Shown: piece by piece, positions 6,767 to 14,041 of the stretch
Layout: each line of letters begins with the position of its first letter
Position numbering within the stretch: position 1 is the stretch's first letter
Source: Hyphomicrobiales bacterium
Lineage (GTDB): Bacteria > Pseudomonadota > Alphaproteobacteria > Rhizobiales > Rhizobiaceae
Reading direction: 5' to 3'
NCBI GenBank assembly: GCA_017305835.1
Contig: JAFKJY010000098.1
Span: 1-33,140, forward strand
Length of the DNA: 33,140 nt
Translations under genes and position numbers: made by a program
Notes under the pieces: model-generated
The model's database searches: none
Told to the model about the DNA's origin: nothing
The model's input: the letters and a program-made list of their open reading frames with translations, nothing else

Positions 6767-8136
6767 CCGCGCGCATCCTCGTCGTCGACGACGTTCCGGC
6801 GAACGTGAAGCTGCTGCAGGCGCGGCTGGCGGCCGAATATTTCGACGTGCTGACGGCGGGCTCCGGGCTGGAGGCGCTGGAGACCTGCGAAAACAGCAAG
6901 GTCGACGTCGTGCTGCTCGACGTGATGATGCCGGACATGGACGGCTTCGAGGTCTGCCGCCGGCTGAAGGGCGACCCGGCCACCTCGCACATCCCGGTCG
7001 TCATGGTGACGGCGCTCGACCAGGCGTCGGACCGCATCCGCGGGCTGGAGGCGGGCGCCGACGACTTCCTCACCAAGCCGGTCAACGACCTGCAGCTCAT
7101 CACCCGCGTCAAGAGCCTGGTGCGGCTCAAGATGCTGACCGACGAGCTGCGGCTGAGGGCCGCGACCACGCGCAACATCGGCATCGAGGAAATGCTGGCG
7201 CGCGGCGCCGGCGACTATTCCGAGCGCGCCAGGGTGCTGGTCGTCGACGAGCGCGCGCCCTCGGCGCAGCGGATCGCCCGCCTGCTCGAGCCGTTCGCCG
7301 CGGTCGACGTCGAGGCCGACCCGCAGATCGCGCTGTTCGAGGCGGCGGAGAAGCCCTACGAATGCGTGGTCATCGCGACCGGCTTTTCCGACTACGACCC
7401 GCTGCGGCTGTGCTCGCAGCTCCGCTCGATCGACCGCACGCGCTTCCTGCCGATCATCCTGGTGGCGGGGGAAGAGGAAGAGGAGTTGATCGTGCGCGGC
7501 CTCGACCTCGGCGTGAACGACTACGTGACGCGACCGATCGACGCACAGGAGCTCGGCGCGCGGCTGCGCACGCAGGTCAAGCGCAAGCGATACAACGACC
7601 ATCTGCGCGCCAGCGTCACCCAGACGATCGAGATGGCGGTGACCGACCCGCTGACCGGGCTGCACAACCGGCGCTACCTGGACAGCCATCTGGAGACGCT
7701 GTTCGACCGCGCGCTGGCGCGGCGGCGGCCGCTGTCGCTGATGATCACCGACATCGACCGCTTCAAGTCGATCAACGACAGCTGGGGCCACGACGGCGGC
7801 GACCAGGTGCTGAAGGAGTTCGCGGCGCGGCTGCGGCGCAACGTGCGCGGCATCGACCTCGCCTGCCGCTTCGGCGGCGAGGAGTTCGTGGTGGTGATGC
7901 CCGACACGGACGGGCAGATCGCCGAGCGCGTGGCCGAGCGCATCCGCGCCGAGATCGCGGGGCGGCCGTTCCCGGTCGGACGCGACGGCAAGTCGATCGA
8001 GGTGACGGTGAGCGTCGGCGTGGCGGCGATGCTGCCGGCGCACGACCGCGTGGCCGATCTTCTCAAGCGCGCCGACACCGCGCTCTACGAGGCGAAGTCG
8101 GCCGGACGCAACCGCGTGGTTGCCAAGGCGGCCTGA
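6763..8136 (+). CDS. pleD: Diguanylate cyclase response regulator PleD
   Basis: A 457-residue REC-REC-GGDEF protein. REC1 (about 1-120) has the phosphoacceptor Asp53 in VVLLDVMMPDMDG and Lys in FLTKPV. REC2 (about 155-275) lacks a phosphoacceptor at that position (CVVIATGF), as expected for the dimerisation adaptor. The GGDEF domain has an intact GGEEF (371-375), preceded by RGID (362-365), the RxxD product-inhibition site. It therefore should make cyclic-di-GMP from two GTP under feedback control. Phosphorylation of Asp53 activates it at the cell pole in Caulobacter. GGGGGA precedes the ATG, within the end of divK. Confidence 0.95.
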   Translation: MTARILVVDDVPANVKLLQARLAAEYFDVLTAGSGLEALETCENSKVDVVLLDVMMPDMDGFEVCRRLKGDPATSHIPVVMVTALDQASDRIRGLEAGADDFLTKPVNDLQLITRVKSLVRLKMLTDELRLRAATTRNIGIEEMLARGAGDYSERARVLVVDERAPSAQRIARLLEPFAAVDVEADPQIALFEAAEKPYECVVIATGFSDYDPLRLCSQLRSIDRTRFLPIILVAGEEEEELIVRGLDLGVNDYVTRPIDAQELGARLRTQVKRKRYNDHLRASVTQTIEMAVTDPLTGLHNRRYLDSHLETLFDRALARRRPLSLMITDIDRFKSINDSWGHDGGDQVLKEFAARLRRNVRGIDLACRFGGEEFVVVMPDTDGQIAERVAERIRAEIAGRPFPVGRDGKSIEVTVSVGVAAMLPAHDRVADLLKRADTALYEAKSAGRNRVVAKAA

Positions 8137-8172
8137 TCGGCGGATATTTTCGGGCAGCGGGAAACGAGTCCG

Positions 8173-8205
8173 TCCGCGCGTCGTCGCGCGGATATTTACC
8201 TTATT
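8173..8205 (+). terminator. Probable terminator after pleD
   Basis: TCCGCGCG and CGCGCGGA form a perfect 8-bp stem around TCGT, followed by the T-rich run TATTTACCTTATT. It begins 37 bases past the pleD stop, on the coding strand. Confidence 0.5.
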
Positions 8206-8660
8206 CCCATGATTCGCGCCGGCTGGTTAAGAAACTGTTGATTTTCAACCTGCTCTGCGCGAGTGTCTGACCCGGGACAGGGACGGAACCGGGCGAGGAA
8301 ATTTCACGGTCGCCGTCCATTCGATACCCCATGATGCTCAGGTCCGCCGCATCTCCTGGGTCCGTGGGGTCGGCCGGCCGGCGCTGGCACTAAGTGGCCT
8401 CCTCGTACCGCTGCCAGATGCCGACCGGCCCCCAATTCTCTCCTCTCTCCTGACGAACGGAGCGCGCCGCGAGCCCGGCGGGTTCGCGCGTTTGCGCCCG
8501 GTGCCGACGGCATGGCCTGTAGGGTCGGCGGGCGGGTTTACGTCGCCGCCCGCGGGATGCGCCCTGGTTGCGTCCGCGCATGCGGCTGGAGGAGCCGACT
8601 TCGACTTCCGGCAGCACGATTCAGGGCAGTTCATTCTTCTATGGAGGCGCAGCCCCTCGC
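8206..8660. other. Gene-poor interval between pleD and rpmG
   Basis: No open frame here has a credible start, ribosome site or recognisable product. What is visible: a CtrA-like TTAA-N7-TTGA at 8227-8241; a hairpin CGCGAGCCC/GGGTTCGCG at 8468-8488 with a 3-base loop and one G-T pair; and a 7-bp hairpin CGGGCGG/CCGCCCG at 8529-8552. CUCC-rich single-strand candidates (CCTCCTC near 8399, CTCTCCTCTCTCCTGAC near 8438) would fit a small RNA that pairs with ribosome sites. A non-coding RNA is possible but unproven. The rest of the interval, to 8933, holds a palindromic repeat and the rpmG terminator. Confidence 0.35.
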
Positions 8661-8665
8661 CCTTA

Positions 8666-8691
8666 CCCTCTCCCCGCAAACGGGGAGAGGG
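8666..8691. repeat. REP-like palindrome
   Basis: CCCTCTCCCCG and CGGGGAGAGGG form a perfect 11-bp stem around CAAA. A weaker partner (CTCCTCTC, then GGAGAGAGG) follows at about 8713-8737. Palindromes of this composition recur between genes in rhizobial chromosomes, and a related CCCTCCCC/GGGGAGGG core is seen at 18949-19088 in this window. Confidence 0.6.
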
Positions 8692-8876
8692 GGACGCCGG
8701 CGTCGCGGGTCGCTCCTCTCACAAATGCGGAGAGAGGCGTGGCCAGTCGGTGAACTCGGGAGGGGAGGTGATTCCGTCGGCGGCGGAGGCGGCGGAGCGC
8801 GAACTCGCGATGGGGTCGGGCCCGTGCCTCGGTGGCTATGAGGTCACGGTGCGGGACCGCCGCCACGCGCCCGCGC

Positions 8877-8905
8877 AAAAAGAAAACGCCACCCAAGGGG
8901 CGGCG
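8877..8905 (-). terminator. Rho-independent terminator of rpmG
   Basis: On the minus strand, CGCCGCCC and GGGTGGCG form an 8-bp stem (one G-T pair) around CTT, followed at once by TTTTCTTTTT. It begins 29 bases past the rpmG stop. This is the clearest intrinsic terminator in the window. Confidence 0.85.
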
Positions 8906-8933
8906 CTTGCCGTTCCGGCCGTGCCGGGAAAGC

Positions 8934-9101
8934 CTACTTGATCTTGGCTTCCTTGAACTCGACGTGCTTGCGCGCGATCGGGTCGTACTTACGCTTGGTC
9001 AGCTTGTCGGTCATCGTGCGGCTGTTCTTCGTGGCGGTGTAGAAGAAGCCGGTGTCGGCCGTCGACAGGAGCTTGATCTTGATGGTCGTAGCCTTGGCCA
9101 T
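8934..9101 (-). CDS. rpmG: Large ribosomal subunit protein bL33
   Basis: A 55-residue basic protein beginning MAKATTIKIKLLSTADTGFF and ending in KEAKIK. The length and the FFYTATKNSRT core are typical of bL33. It contains no cysteine, so it is the zinc-independent type usual in alphaproteobacteria. It sits in the large subunit near the E site. The open frame is too short to be found by length alone. Only a weak ribosome site (GGA about ten bases upstream) is visible. A strong terminator follows, and the MFS gene upstream on the same strand ends 97 bases away. Confidence 0.93.
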   Translation of the reverse strand: MAKATTIKIKLLSTADTGFFYTATKNSRTMTDKLTKRKYDPIARKHVEFKEAKIK

Positions 9102-9197
9102 GGGAAAAATCCGTCATCTGCTGGAGTGAATGCCGCTTCGACGGGTGGGCCCGGTCGCGGAAATCTGGCGCGACACATAAAGATCGGCTGGCGAAAG

Positions 9198-10394
9198 TCA
9201 AGCCCGGCGTGCGCCGCGGGCGAGCCGCCAGACCACCAGCGCGATGTAGAGGCCGAAGAACAGCGCCAGCGTCCAGGCGAAGCCGTCGGGCCCGAACGCG
9301 TCCATGCCCAGCCCGATCGCCTGCGGGCCGGCGAGCATGCCGATGCCGTAGCAGAAGACGAAGGCCGCGTTGGCCATGGCGAGGTCCGCGCCGGTGAGCC
9401 GCGTCCCGAGATGGGCGAAGCCCACCGTGTACAGGCCGGCGACCACGCCGCCCCAGACGAAGAGCAGGACGGCCGCCGCCCACCAGCTCGCCTGCACGAC
9501 CGGCAGCAGGACCATGCCGGCGATGCCGACCGCGGCGCAGGCGAGCAGCAGCCTGCGGCGGTCGGCGACGCGGTCGCTCGCCATGCCGATCGGGATCTGG
9601 AACAGCACGTTGCCGAGGCCGATCATGGTGAGCAGCAGCGCGGTGTCTGCCTCGGAATAGCCGATGCGGGTGCCGTAGACGGGAAACAGCGCGAAGCCGC
9701 CGGTCTCGACCGCGCCGTAGACCAGCACGGCGGCGGTGGCCGCCGGCACCAGGAAGACGTAGCGCAGGAAGGAGGCGCCGCGCACCTCGCCGGACGTCGT
9801 CAGGGCAGGGCTCTCGCGCCGCGCCCCCAGCACGGGGACGGCGGCCAGCGCGACCAGCGCGAAGGCCGTGCCGAAGGGGGCGAAGCCGGCGCTGCCGATG
9901 CGGGCGAGCAGCAGCGGGCCGAGCGCGAAGCCGAGCGAGAGGCAGGTCGTGTAGACGCCGAGCAGCAGGCCGCGGCGCTGCGGCGGGGCGGCGCTGATGA
10001 TCCAGAACTCCGACAGGATGAAGAGCACCGTCAGCGCCATGTGGAGCACGGCGCGCAGCGCGAACCACAGCACGAAGGACTGCACGAAGTAGAAGCCGAG
10101 GAACGAGACGCCGCCGGCCGCGATCATGGCGAGCATCGTGCGCGCCACGCCGAGCCGCGCGGCGAGCGGCACCGCGAAGGGGGCTGCGGCGATCGAGACG
10201 ATGCCGGCCACCGCCGAGTTGAGCCCGATCAGGCTGGCCGAGTAGCCGCGCTGCTCGAGGATGATGCTGAGCAGCGGCATGCCCAGGCCGATGGCGATGC
10301 CGACCACGCTGATGGCGGCGATCGCGGCCGCCGCCGACCGCCAGCGTGCGGCCGCTGCGCCGGCGCCTGCTTCGGTCGGAGCGACCGGACCCAT
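9198..10394 (-). CDS. MFS transporter
   Basis: A 398-residue integral membrane protein with about twelve hydrophobic segments in two halves, split by a loop near residues 195-215. Family signs are the loop 2-3 region PFAVPLAARLGVARTML and its repeat in the second half, IGMASDRVADRRRLLL, a form of the MFS motif GxxxDRxGRR. It resembles the YcaD-like branch; no substrate can be assigned. The ATG has GGAG about five bases upstream and lies only ten bases past the NUDIX stop, so both are probably one transcript. Confidence 0.87.
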   Translation of the reverse strand: MGPVAPTEAGAGAAAARWRSAAAAIAAISVVGIAIGLGMPLLSIILEQRGYSASLIGLNSAVAGIVSIAAAPFAVPLAARLGVARTMLAMIAAGGVSFLGFYFVQSFVLWFALRAVLHMALTVLFILSEFWIISAAPPQRRGLLLGVYTTCLSLGFALGPLLLARIGSAGFAPFGTAFALVALAAVPVLGARRESPALTTSGEVRGASFLRYVFLVPAATAAVLVYGAVETGGFALFPVYGTRIGYSEADTALLLTMIGLGNVLFQIPIGMASDRVADRRRLLLACAAVGIAGMVLLPVVQASWWAAAVLLFVWGGVVAGLYTVGFAHLGTRLTGADLAMANAAFVFCYGIGMLAGPQAIGLGMDAFGPDGFAWTLALFFGLYIALVVWRLARGARRA

Positions 10395-10404
10395 CGAGGC
10401 TCCG

Positions 10405-11145
10405 TCAGAAATAGTCGAACAGGAAGCGGTTGTGGCGCATGCGGTAGAAGCCGACCGGGCCGCCCGGGTCGAGATGCGGGTCTTCGGCCAGCCGCTTCTC
10501 CAGCGTTGCCAGGATCGACTTGGTGATGGTCGGGATGTCGGCCTGCTTGGCCTCGGCGACCGGCAGCCAGATCAGCTCCTCGAGCTCCTGCGTCGGGCCG
10601 CCCTCCGGCAGGGCCACGGCGACGTCGTCGCGCCAGGCGGCGAGGAAGCGCGTGTCGAAGCGGCGGATGCGTCCGGGCGGGGTGATGGCGCGGGCGATGT
10701 AGCGCAGCGGCGCCAGCGAGGGGCGCACGCCGTTGGCGGCGAAGCCGTCCCAGCCGGGCTTCTGCGAGGCGAACGCGCCCTTGCGGCCGATCAGCAGGCC
10801 GGCCTCCTCGTAGGTCTCGCGCAGCGCCGACAGCGCGATGGCACGGGCGCGCACGGAGGAGGCGCGCGAGCCGTCGCCGGTCAGCTTGGCCTCCTCCTTG
10901 GGGTGCAGGCCCTCGGCAACGGGGATGCGGCTGTCGGCCGGGTCGGTGCGGCCGCCGGGGAAGACGAACTTGCCGGGCATGAAGGCATGGCCGCGATGGC
11001 GGCGGCCGATCAGCACGCGGGGCGTGCCGCCGGAGCGGTCGAGCAGGATAAGGGTGGCGGCGTCGCGCGGCCGCTTGGGCCCGGCGCCGAGCGCGAAATC
11101 CTTGTTCTCGACGCGGTCGATCTCGGCGCGGGTCAGCCCCGCCAT
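10405..11145 (-). CDS. NUDIX hydrolase with expanded Nudix box (NUDT19-like)
   Basis: A 246-residue hydrolase. The start of the fold is seen in AATLILLDRSGGTPRVLIGRR, then KFVFPGGRTDPADSR, and the catalytic helix ALRETYEEAGLLIG with the metal-binding RExxEExG pattern. Between the GG turn and the RE helix lie about 40 residues rather than the usual 15 or so. That insertion recalls the NUDT19 group of CoA diphosphatases; the activity is inferred only. The start is uncertain. The ATG at 11145 is preferred because an upstream in-frame GTG (11208) lies within the RIME-like repeat; an in-frame TTG at 11166 is another option. The MFS gene follows after ten bases. Confidence 0.82.
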   Translation of the reverse strand: MAGLTRAEIDRVENKDFALGAGPKRPRDAATLILLDRSGGTPRVLIGRRHRGHAFMPGKFVFPGGRTDPADSRIPVAEGLHPKEEAKLTGDGSRASSVRARAIALSALRETYEEAGLLIGRKGAFASQKPGWDGFAANGVRPSLAPLRYIARAITPPGRIRRFDTRFLAAWRDDVAVALPEGGPTQELEELIWLPVAEAKQADIPTITKSILATLEKRLAEDPHLDPGGPVGFYRMRHNRFLFDYF

Positions 11146-11186
11146 CGTTTCGGGCGTGTCTTTCAAGGGTCGCTCGGCTTCAGGCG

Positions 11187-11294
11187 CTAGAGCGGTTCTG
11201 GCCTTCACGGAGTCAGCAGAACCGCTCTATCCTCTTGTTTCAACCGCATTTCCGGACGCAAAACCGCTTCGCACTTTTGCTGGAAATGCTCTAG
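11187..11294. repeat. RIME-like intergenic repeat, full copy (108 bp)
   Basis: The element is bounded by 7-bp terminal inverted repeats CTAGAGC (11187-11193) and GCTCTAG (11288-11294). It folds as two hairpins. The first has a perfect 12-bp stem, AGAGCGGTTCTG (11189-11200) with CAGAACCGCTCT (11217-11228). The second pairs GCATTTCC (11246-11253) with GGAAATGC (11282-11289) and inside it GCAAAA with TTTTGC. It fills the space between the DUF983 stop, which it supplies, and the NUDIX gene. The shorter relative is at 163-240. Confidence 0.85.
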
Positions 11295-11716
11295 AGCTCG
11301 GGATGAGTCTCGATGAAGTCATCGTTGCCGCCGAAGCCGTGCATGTAAAGGGCCCATTGCAGGCCCACAACGGCACCCTTGACCGGCTGCAGCAGGGCGA
11401 GCGCCATGACCAGCGTCAGCGGCCCCCAGATCGCCAGATGCTGCCAGGTCGAGAGCTTGAACATCATCTCGGCGCCGAGGAAGGCGCCGACCACGACGTG
11501 GCCGACGATCATCACCACCAGATAGGCCGGCAGATCGTCGGCGCGGTGGTGCTTCATCTCCTCGCCGCAGACCTCGCAGGCGTCCACGGGCTTCAGGAAG
11601 GCGCGGAACAGGCGGCCCTTGCCGCAATGCGGGCAGCGCCCGAGGAAGCCGCGCCACATGGCCTGCATGACCGGACGCTCGGCCCTGCGGGGCCCGCCGA
11701 AAACCTGTTCCGTCAT
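11291..11716 (-). CDS. DUF983 family membrane protein with zinc ribbon
   Basis: A protein of 141 residues from this ATG. An N-terminal CPHCGKG and CEVCGEE pair forms a likely zinc ribbon (about residues 28-55). Two membrane segments follow (about 63-84 and 92-112: LVVMIVGHVVVGAFLGAEM and HLAIWGPLTLVMALALL). DUF983 is widespread in alphaproteobacteria and its function is not known to me. Two adjacent ATGs overlap the rnr stop; the second is chosen because AGGAG lies six bases before it against three for the first. The TAG stop is formed by the terminal CTCTAG of the adjacent repeat, so the natural C-terminus may have been altered by the insertion. Confidence 0.88.
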   Translation of the reverse strand: MTEQVFGGPRRAERPVMQAMWRGFLGRCPHCGKGRLFRAFLKPVDACEVCGEEMKHHRADDLPAYLVVMIVGHVVVGAFLGAEMMFKLSTWQHLAIWGPLTLVMALALLQPVKGAVVGLQWALYMHGFGGNDDFIETHPEL

Positions 11717-14037
11717 CATCGTCTCCTGCCGCGGCCTGGCGCGCGGCCTTTCCTGGCGCCTTCGCGCGCCGATCTGCGCTTGCCCTTGTGGAAGGAGCGG
11801 ACCGCGACGGGCATGGGCCGCGGCTCCGACACCATCTCGAAGCGCATGGCCCCCGCCATCGGGGCGATCTCCACGAGGCTCACCTCGACGCGGTCGGCGA
11901 GGCGGTAACCCTTTCCGGTGCGCTCGCCCACCAGCGCGCGCGCCGTCTCGTCGTATATATAGTAGTCGTCACCGAGCGATGACACCGGCACAAAGCCATC
12001 CGTGCCGAACTGCGGCAATTGGACAAAAAGTCCCGATTTGGTGACGCCCGAAATCCGCGCCTCGAAGGTCTGACCGACCTGGCCGGCCAGATGCTGCGCG
12101 ACGAGGCGGTCGATCGTGTCGCGCTCGGCCGCCATGGCGCGGCGCTCGGTGCCGGAGACGAGCGCCGCGATCTCCTCCAGCCGCTCCTCCTCGCCGCGGG
12201 TCAGCCCGTCGGGGCCGAGATGCAGCGCGGCGATCAGCCCGCGATGGACGATCAGGTCGGGATAGCGGCGGATCGGCGAGGTGAAGTGGGCGTAGCGGCG
12301 CAGATTCAGGCCGAAATGGCCGAGATTCTCGGGCGAGTAGACCGCCTGGCTCTGCGAGCGCAGCACCACCTCGTTGACCAGTTCCTGCTCGTCGGTGCCC
12401 TCGACCTTGGCCAGTATGCTGTTGAACTGGTCCGGCTTGAGCTGGGCGCCGTGGGCGAGCGACAGGCCGAGCGTCTTGAGGAACTCGCGCAGCGATTCCT
12501 GCTTGGCGAGCGAGGGCGCGTCGTGGACGCGGTAGACGAGCGGCTGGTGCCTCGCCTCCAGCGTCTCGGCCGCGCAGACGTTGGCCTGGATCATGAACTC
12601 CTCGATCAGCTTGTGGGCGTCGAGGCGCTCGGGCACGACGACGCGGTCGACAGTGCCGTCGGGCTTGAGCAGGATCTTGCGCTCGGGCAGGTCGAGCTCC
12701 AGCGGCTCGCGCGCCTGCCGGCCGCGCTTGAGCACAGCATAGCCGTCCCACAGCGGCTTCAGCACCGTATTGAGGATCGGCGCCGTCCTGTCGTCCGGCG
12801 CGCCGTCGATCGCGGCCTGCGCCTGCGGGTAGGCGAGCTTGGCGCGGCTCCGCATCATCACGCGGTGGAAGGAGTGGCGCAGCTTGCGGCCGTCTGAGGA
12901 AAACACCATGCGCACGGCCATGGCCGGCCGGTCCTCGTCCTCGCGCAGCGAGCACAGGTCGTTGGAGATGCGCTCGGGCAGCATCGGCACGACGCGGTCG
13001 GGGAAATAGACGGAGTTGCCGCGCTTCAGCGCCTCGCGGTCCATGGCCGAGCCGGACCGCACATAGGCCGCGACGTCGGCGATCGCGACATAGGCGACGA
13101 TGCCGCCGACATTGGCCTCGTCCGTGTCCGGCTCGGCGAAGACGGCGTCGTCATGGTCCTTGGCGTCGGCGGGGTCGATGGTGACCAGCGGCACGGCGCG
13201 CCAGTCCTCGCGGCTGCCCATCGGCACGGGCCTGGCGGCGGCGGCCTCGTCCAGCACCTCCTGCGGGAAGACGTGCGGGATCTCGTGGGCGTGGATGGCG
13301 ATCAGCGACACCGCCTTCTCGCTGTCGAGCGAGCCGACGACGGTCGTGACCTTGCCGCGCGGCAGGCCGTAGCGGCCGATCCTGGCCGGCTCGACCTCGA
13401 CCAGGTCGCCGGGCTTCGCGCCGCCGGCGAACTCGGGATCGACGATCAGCTCGGGCTGCGTGCGCTCGACCGGCTCGATGCGGAAGGAGCCGTCCTGCAG
13501 CTTGCGGAAGACGCCGAGGACGGTCTCGCGCTTCTTCTCGATCAGCTTCATCACCCGCGCGGTGTAGGCCGGGCCGGTCTCCTCGCCGCTGGCGAAGACG
13601 CGCGCCAGCACACGGTCGCCGATGCCGGGGGCGGGGCCGCCGCGGCTCGGCTTCACCAGCACGAGCGGCGTGCCGCCATTGTCGTCGCGCTGCTCGGCGG
13701 GGCGGGCGATCAGCATGCCCGAGGCGTCGCGCGAGAAGATGTCGAGCACCACGACAGGGGGCAGGCGGCCGGCGCGCGCGATGCGCTTGCCGCGCTTCTC
13801 GATCAGCCCTTCCTCGGCGAGCGCGCGCAGCTCGTCCTTCAGCCAGACGCGATCGGCGCCTTTCAGGTTGAAGGCGCGGGCCAGCTCGCGCTTGCCCGCC
13901 TCGCCGGGATTCTCAGTGATGTAGCGGACGATCTCGTCGCGCGAGGGGCGGTAGTCGGGCGCGCCGCCGGCGTCGGGGCGGGGCGAGGCCTTGCCCGGCC
14001 TGCCGCCCGTTCGCGTGCCGCTGATGCGCCGCGCCAA
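11716..14037 (-). CDS. rnr: Ribonuclease R
   Basis: A 773-residue processive 3'-5' exoribonuclease of the RNase II/R family. The order is a winged-helix region (about 30-90), cold-shock RNA-binding domains, and the RNB catalytic domain with TIDPADAKDHDDAV, where Asp288, 294, 296 and 297 form the Mg site. An S1 domain (about 655-740: FEARISGVTKSGLFVQL) and a Lys/Arg-rich tail follow. It degrades structured RNA, including ribosomal and messenger RNA. The start is TTG at 14037, with GGAG nine bases upstream, four bases past the topA stop. Its own stop overlaps the DUF983 ATG. topA, rnr and DUF983 thus form one operon. Confidence 0.95.
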   Translation of the reverse strand: MARRISGTRTGGRPGKASPRPDAGGAPDYRPSRDEIVRYITENPGEAGKRELARAFNLKGADRVWLKDELRALAEEGLIEKRGKRIARAGRLPPVVVLDIFSRDASGMLIARPAEQRDDNGGTPLVLVKPSRGGPAPGIGDRVLARVFASGEETGPAYTARVMKLIEKKRETVLGVFRKLQDGSFRIEPVERTQPELIVDPEFAGGAKPGDLVEVEPARIGRYGLPRGKVTTVVGSLDSEKAVSLIAIHAHEIPHVFPQEVLDEAAAARPVPMGSREDWRAVPLVTIDPADAKDHDDAVFAEPDTDEANVGGIVAYVAIADVAAYVRSGSAMDREALKRGNSVYFPDRVVPMLPERISNDLCSLREDEDRPAMAVRMVFSSDGRKLRHSFHRVMMRSRAKLAYPQAQAAIDGAPDDRTAPILNTVLKPLWDGYAVLKRGRQAREPLELDLPERKILLKPDGTVDRVVVPERLDAHKLIEEFMIQANVCAAETLEARHQPLVYRVHDAPSLAKQESLREFLKTLGLSLAHGAQLKPDQFNSILAKVEGTDEQELVNEVVLRSQSQAVYSPENLGHFGLNLRRYAHFTSPIRRYPDLIVHRGLIAALHLGPDGLTRGEEERLEEIAALVSGTERRAMAAERDTIDRLVAQHLAGQVGQTFEARISGVTKSGLFVQLPQFGTDGFVPVSSLGDDYYIYDETARALVGERTGKGYRLADRVEVSLVEIAPMAGAMRFEMVSEPRPMPVAVRSFHKGKRRSAREGARKGRAPGRGRRR

Positions 14038-14041
14038 GCCG

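Noticed and set aside
6763..8136. Second receiver domain of PleD lacking a phosphoacceptor, as a possible inactivating change
   Set aside because: Loss of the Asp in the second receiver is normal for PleD, where that domain is a dimerisation adaptor.
8338..8679. Minus-strand frames of 75-113 codons in the pleD-rpmG gap
   Set aside because: They are Arg/Pro/Ala-rich with no family resemblance, and one crosses the REP-like palindrome. They were not strong enough to call as genes.
8666..8737. Closely spaced palindromes that might suggest a CRISPR array
   Set aside because: There are only two imperfect units, no regular spacer length and no cas genes. A REP-like repeat is a better explanation.
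8934..9101. Absence of cysteines in bL33 as a sign of degeneration
   Set aside because: Cysteine-free bL33 is the standard form in alphaproteobacteria.
8832..10526. Plus-strand open frame of 564 codons across rpmG and the MFS gene
   Set aside because: It runs antisense to two recognised genes and through a strong terminator; the composition is non-protein-like.
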